Part shown: positions 6,933 through 8,322 of the stretch, piece after piece | Numbering within the stretch: position 1 is the stretch's first letter | How the letters are laid out: each line of letters starts with the position of its first letter | Origin: Candidatus Omnitrophota bacterium | Lineage (GTDB): Bacteria; Omnitrophota; Gorgyraeia; JABMQH01 | Direction of reading: 5' to 3' | Length of the DNA stretch: 8,322 nt | NCBI GenBank assembly: GCA_026387595.1 | Contig: JAPLLL010000150.1 | Span: forward strand, 1-8,322 | The notes under the pieces: model-generated | The model's input: only the letters and a program-made list of their open reading frames with translations | The model's database searches: none | Told to the model about the DNA's origin: nothing | Program-made: the position numbers and the translations under genes

Positions 6933-7163
6933 ATGGATTACAAGATGGTACTAGCGTTTGCGCTGCCCATAGCGGTAGCGGTAGCCGCCGTGGGCTCGGC
7001 AATAGGCCTGGGCCGCGCGGTCAGCGCGGCAATGGAGGCGACAGGCAGACAGCCTGAAGCAGCCACCAAGATATTGATCGCGATGGCGACCGGCTGTGCG
7101 TTTATCGAAGCGTTGACGATTTACGCCCTGGTGTTCGCGTTCGTGCTCGCAGGCAAGATTTAA
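6933..7163 (+). CDS. atpE: F1Fo ATP synthase subunit c (rotor ring)
   Basis: A 76-residue hairpin membrane protein; multiple copies form the proton-driven rotor. Helix 1 (about 6-30) contains the degenerate glycine motif GSAIGLG at 21-27, used for tight helix packing. The polar loop carries the conserved RQPEA at 39-43, which touches the F1 stalk. Helix 2 (about 46-74) carries the ion-binding carboxylate E59 in CAFIEALTIY. Compared with the sodium-type c subunit of Ilyobacter, L26 replaces Q32 and A60 replaces S66, so sodium ligands are missing and proton coupling is the better inference. Size and sequence are typical for one single-hairpin copy. It is the only gene in the cluster set apart by a real gap, which holds a GC-rich stem-loop and a very strong ribosome binding site. 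Confidence 0.97.
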   Translation: MDYKMVLAFALPIAVAVAAVGSAIGLGRAVSAAMEATGRQPEAATKILIAMATGCAFIEALTIYALVFAFVLAGKI

Positions 7164-7179
7164 CAAACAGAGTGTAAAC

Positions 7180-7674
7180 ATGGAATTGCTTAAGATGTTG
7201 AGCGCCAATGAGCTTGTCGCGCAGATCATAAGTTTCCTCATCCTGTTTTTTCTGCTTAGGGCGTTTGCGTGGAAGCCAATCCTTAAGGTTCTTGATGAGC
7301 GCGGCGATCATATTGCCTCAGAACTTAAAGAAATAGAAGAACAGAAGCAGGCGGCCCTGAAGGCAAAAGCGGATTTCGAGGGAAAACTGTCCTCTATTGA
7401 GGTCGTTGCAAAGGTCAAGATACAGGGCATGATGGAAGAGGCTGAGAAGTCCGCCCAGCGCATAAAAGATGACGCCCAAAGAGAGGCGGCCAGGATCATT
7501 ATAAAGGCCGAGGCCAATACAAAATATGAGGCGGTAAAGGCCAAGGAAGAGATCAAGGATGAGGTGGCAAATCTTGTATTGGGCGCGGCAGAGCTTCTTC
7601 TGGAAGAAAAAGTGACAAGCGCGCAGGACAAAAAACTAGTTAATGAATTTCTGGATAAACTGGACCGGGCATAA
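7180..7674 (+). CDS. atpF: F1Fo ATP synthase subunit b (peripheral stalk)
   Basis: A 164-residue stalk protein with one N-terminal membrane helix (about 12-30, AQIISFLILFFLLRAFAW) followed by the family motif WKPILKVLDERGDHI at 31-45. A long, highly charged helix then runs to about residue 125, rich in Lys, Glu and Ala, as expected for the coiled-coil dimer that holds F1 still. The C-terminal end (about 130-160, NLVLGAAELLLEEKV and LVNEFLDKLD) matches the part that contacts the delta subunit. Length is normal. Only one b gene is seen between atpE and atpH, so a homodimer is expected unless a b' gene lies elsewhere. The start is 16 bases after atpE, with only a weak AGAG upstream. Confidence 0.95.
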   Translation: MELLKMLSANELVAQIISFLILFFLLRAFAWKPILKVLDERGDHIASELKEIEEQKQAALKAKADFEGKLSSIEVVAKVKIQGMMEEAEKSAQRIKDDAQREAARIIIKAEANTKYEAVKAKEEIKDEVANLVLGAAELLLEEKVTSAQDKKLVNEFLDKLDRA

Positions 7675-8219
7675 TGGGGCAGAGGATAGTAGTAAAAAGA
7701 TACGCTGAGGCGTTTGCGGAATACGCAGCGCAAGTGCCGGGTCTTAAGCAGGTCGTAGAGGAGGTCAAGGCCCTCAAGGCTGTTATACGCGACAACCCGG
7801 AATTCTGCCAGATGCTCTCGAGCCCGGCCCTGACGCTTGCCGAAAAATATGAGTTTATCGATAAGGTATTCGAGGGCCGCTTTTCACAGGAGATTAGTCA
7901 TCTTGTTAAGGTGATCACGGAGAAGCGGCATGTTGACCTGCTTTTTGATATGCTGGAATATATAAGGGTCAATTATTCTTACGGGGAGGAAATAAGCGCT
8001 GTATTAAAAAGCGCTGATATACTTGACCTGGATGATATCAGGCAGATAAAGGAAAGGCTTGAAAAGAAGCTGCAGAAAAAATTACGTTTATACCTGGACC
8101 TGGACCCGGATCTTTTGGCGGGCATCCAGATTACTGTGGGGACAACCGTTATAGACGGTTCCCTAAAACGGCGCCTTGAGGAACTGAGAGAAAAGGTAAA
8201 ATCGGCGAGGATGGGATAA
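7674..8219 (+). CDS. atpH: F1Fo ATP synthase subunit delta (OSCP homologue)
   Basis: A 181-residue peripheral protein that joins the b stalk to the top of the alpha/beta hexamer. The N-terminal helical domain begins with VVKRYAEAFAEYA at 6-18, typical of the family, and contains the conserved helix around FCQMLSSPALTLAEK at 44-58. The C-terminal signature is clear: DPDLLAGIQITVG at 144-156, then DGSLKRRLEEL at 161-171. Its ATG shares one base with the atpF stop (TAATG), and no strong ribosome binding site is visible, so translation is probably coupled to atpF. It ends with tandem stops TAA and TAG at 8217-8222. Confidence 0.96.
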   Translation: MGQRIVVKRYAEAFAEYAAQVPGLKQVVEEVKALKAVIRDNPEFCQMLSSPALTLAEKYEFIDKVFEGRFSQEISHLVKVITEKRHVDLLFDMLEYIRVNYSYGEEISAVLKSADILDLDDIRQIKERLEKKLQKKLRLYLDLDPDLLAGIQITVGTTVIDGSLKRRLEELREKVKSARMG

Positions 8220-8220
8220 T

Positions 8221-8322
8221 AGGGAAATAAGACCGGAAGAAGTAACGTCTGTAATCAAAAAGGCATTTGAGAGCTACAAGCCCCGGCTGCGCACGGAATC
8301 TACGGGGAAGGTCATCCAGGTC
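8221..8322 (+). CDS. atpA: F1Fo ATP synthase subunit alpha, N-terminal fragment cut by the window edge
   Basis: Frame 1 from 8224 to the edge translates to 33 residues starting EIRPEEVTSVIKKAF and ending TESTGKVIQV. This is the standard start of the alpha subunit, the non-catalytic nucleotide-binding partner of beta in F1: an IRPEE-ITSVIKK helix that binds delta, then the first strand of the beta-barrel domain. It is the next gene expected after atpH. The start codon is a problem. The frame opens after a TAA at 8197-8199 and contains no ATG, GTG or TTG before the window ends. By homology the initiator should be near 8221-8223, which reads AGG; ATA at 8227 is another possibility. GAGG at 8207-8210 would be well placed for a start near 8221. 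The identity is firm; the 5' end is not. Confidence 0.88.

Noticed and set aside
6349..7002. Open frames overlapping atpB on both strands (179 codons on +, 197 codons on -)
   Set aside because: Both overlap atpB, a firmly identified subunit, and their translations show no family motif; the minus one also runs through the stem-loop and ribosome site of atpE.
1..8322. Mobile elements, CRISPR repeats, tRNA or rRNA genes
   Set aside because: No transposase or integrase, direct repeat array, cloverleaf or rRNA segment was seen; almost all bases are taken by recognised genes.

Overview
This window looks like an ordinary chromosomal stretch from a Gram-negative (two-membrane) bacterium. A complete tripartite RND efflux system, including an outer-membrane channel, requires an outer membrane. 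It is followed at once by the start of an F1Fo ATP synthase operon. Every supported gene reads on the + strand and the DNA is packed: gene junctions are overlaps or gaps of 1 to about 16 bases, except one 76-base gap before atpE. The mixed codon use (many ATA and AGG codons beside GC-rich ones), the AtpZ/AtpI-like first gene and an unusual subunit a motif suggest an uncultured lineage such as Omnitrophota or a relative. That placement is a guess from general impression, not a result.

Layout: positions 1-48 hold the last 15 codons of an upstream gene whose end resembles the C-terminus of amidophosphoribosyltransferase (PurF). A short gap carries a good sigma70-type promoter with a perfect TATAAT. 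Then come an outer-membrane factor of the TolC family (139-1614), a periplasmic adaptor (1607-2728) and an inner-membrane HAE1-type RND pump (2725-5862). Twelve bases after the pump, a TTG-initiated AtpZ/AtpI-like gene (5875-6108) opens the ATP synthase cluster: atpB (subunit a), atpE (c), atpF (b), atpH (delta) and the first 33 codons or so of atpA (alpha), which runs off the right edge.

How they work together: the RND pump consumes the proton gradient to expel compounds through the adaptor and TolC-like channel. The ATP synthase uses or builds the same gradient; its c subunit lacks the sodium-ligand pattern and is probably proton-coupled. No convincing terminator or separate promoter is visible between pump and ATP synthase genes, so read-through is possible.

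I found no evidence for a new biological system. The points most worth a second look are the absence of any ATG, GTG or TTG start for the visible atpA frame, the subunit a motif with a second arginine next to the essential one, the GC-rich hairpin plus very strong ribosome binding site before atpE, and the tight pump/ATP synthase linkage.
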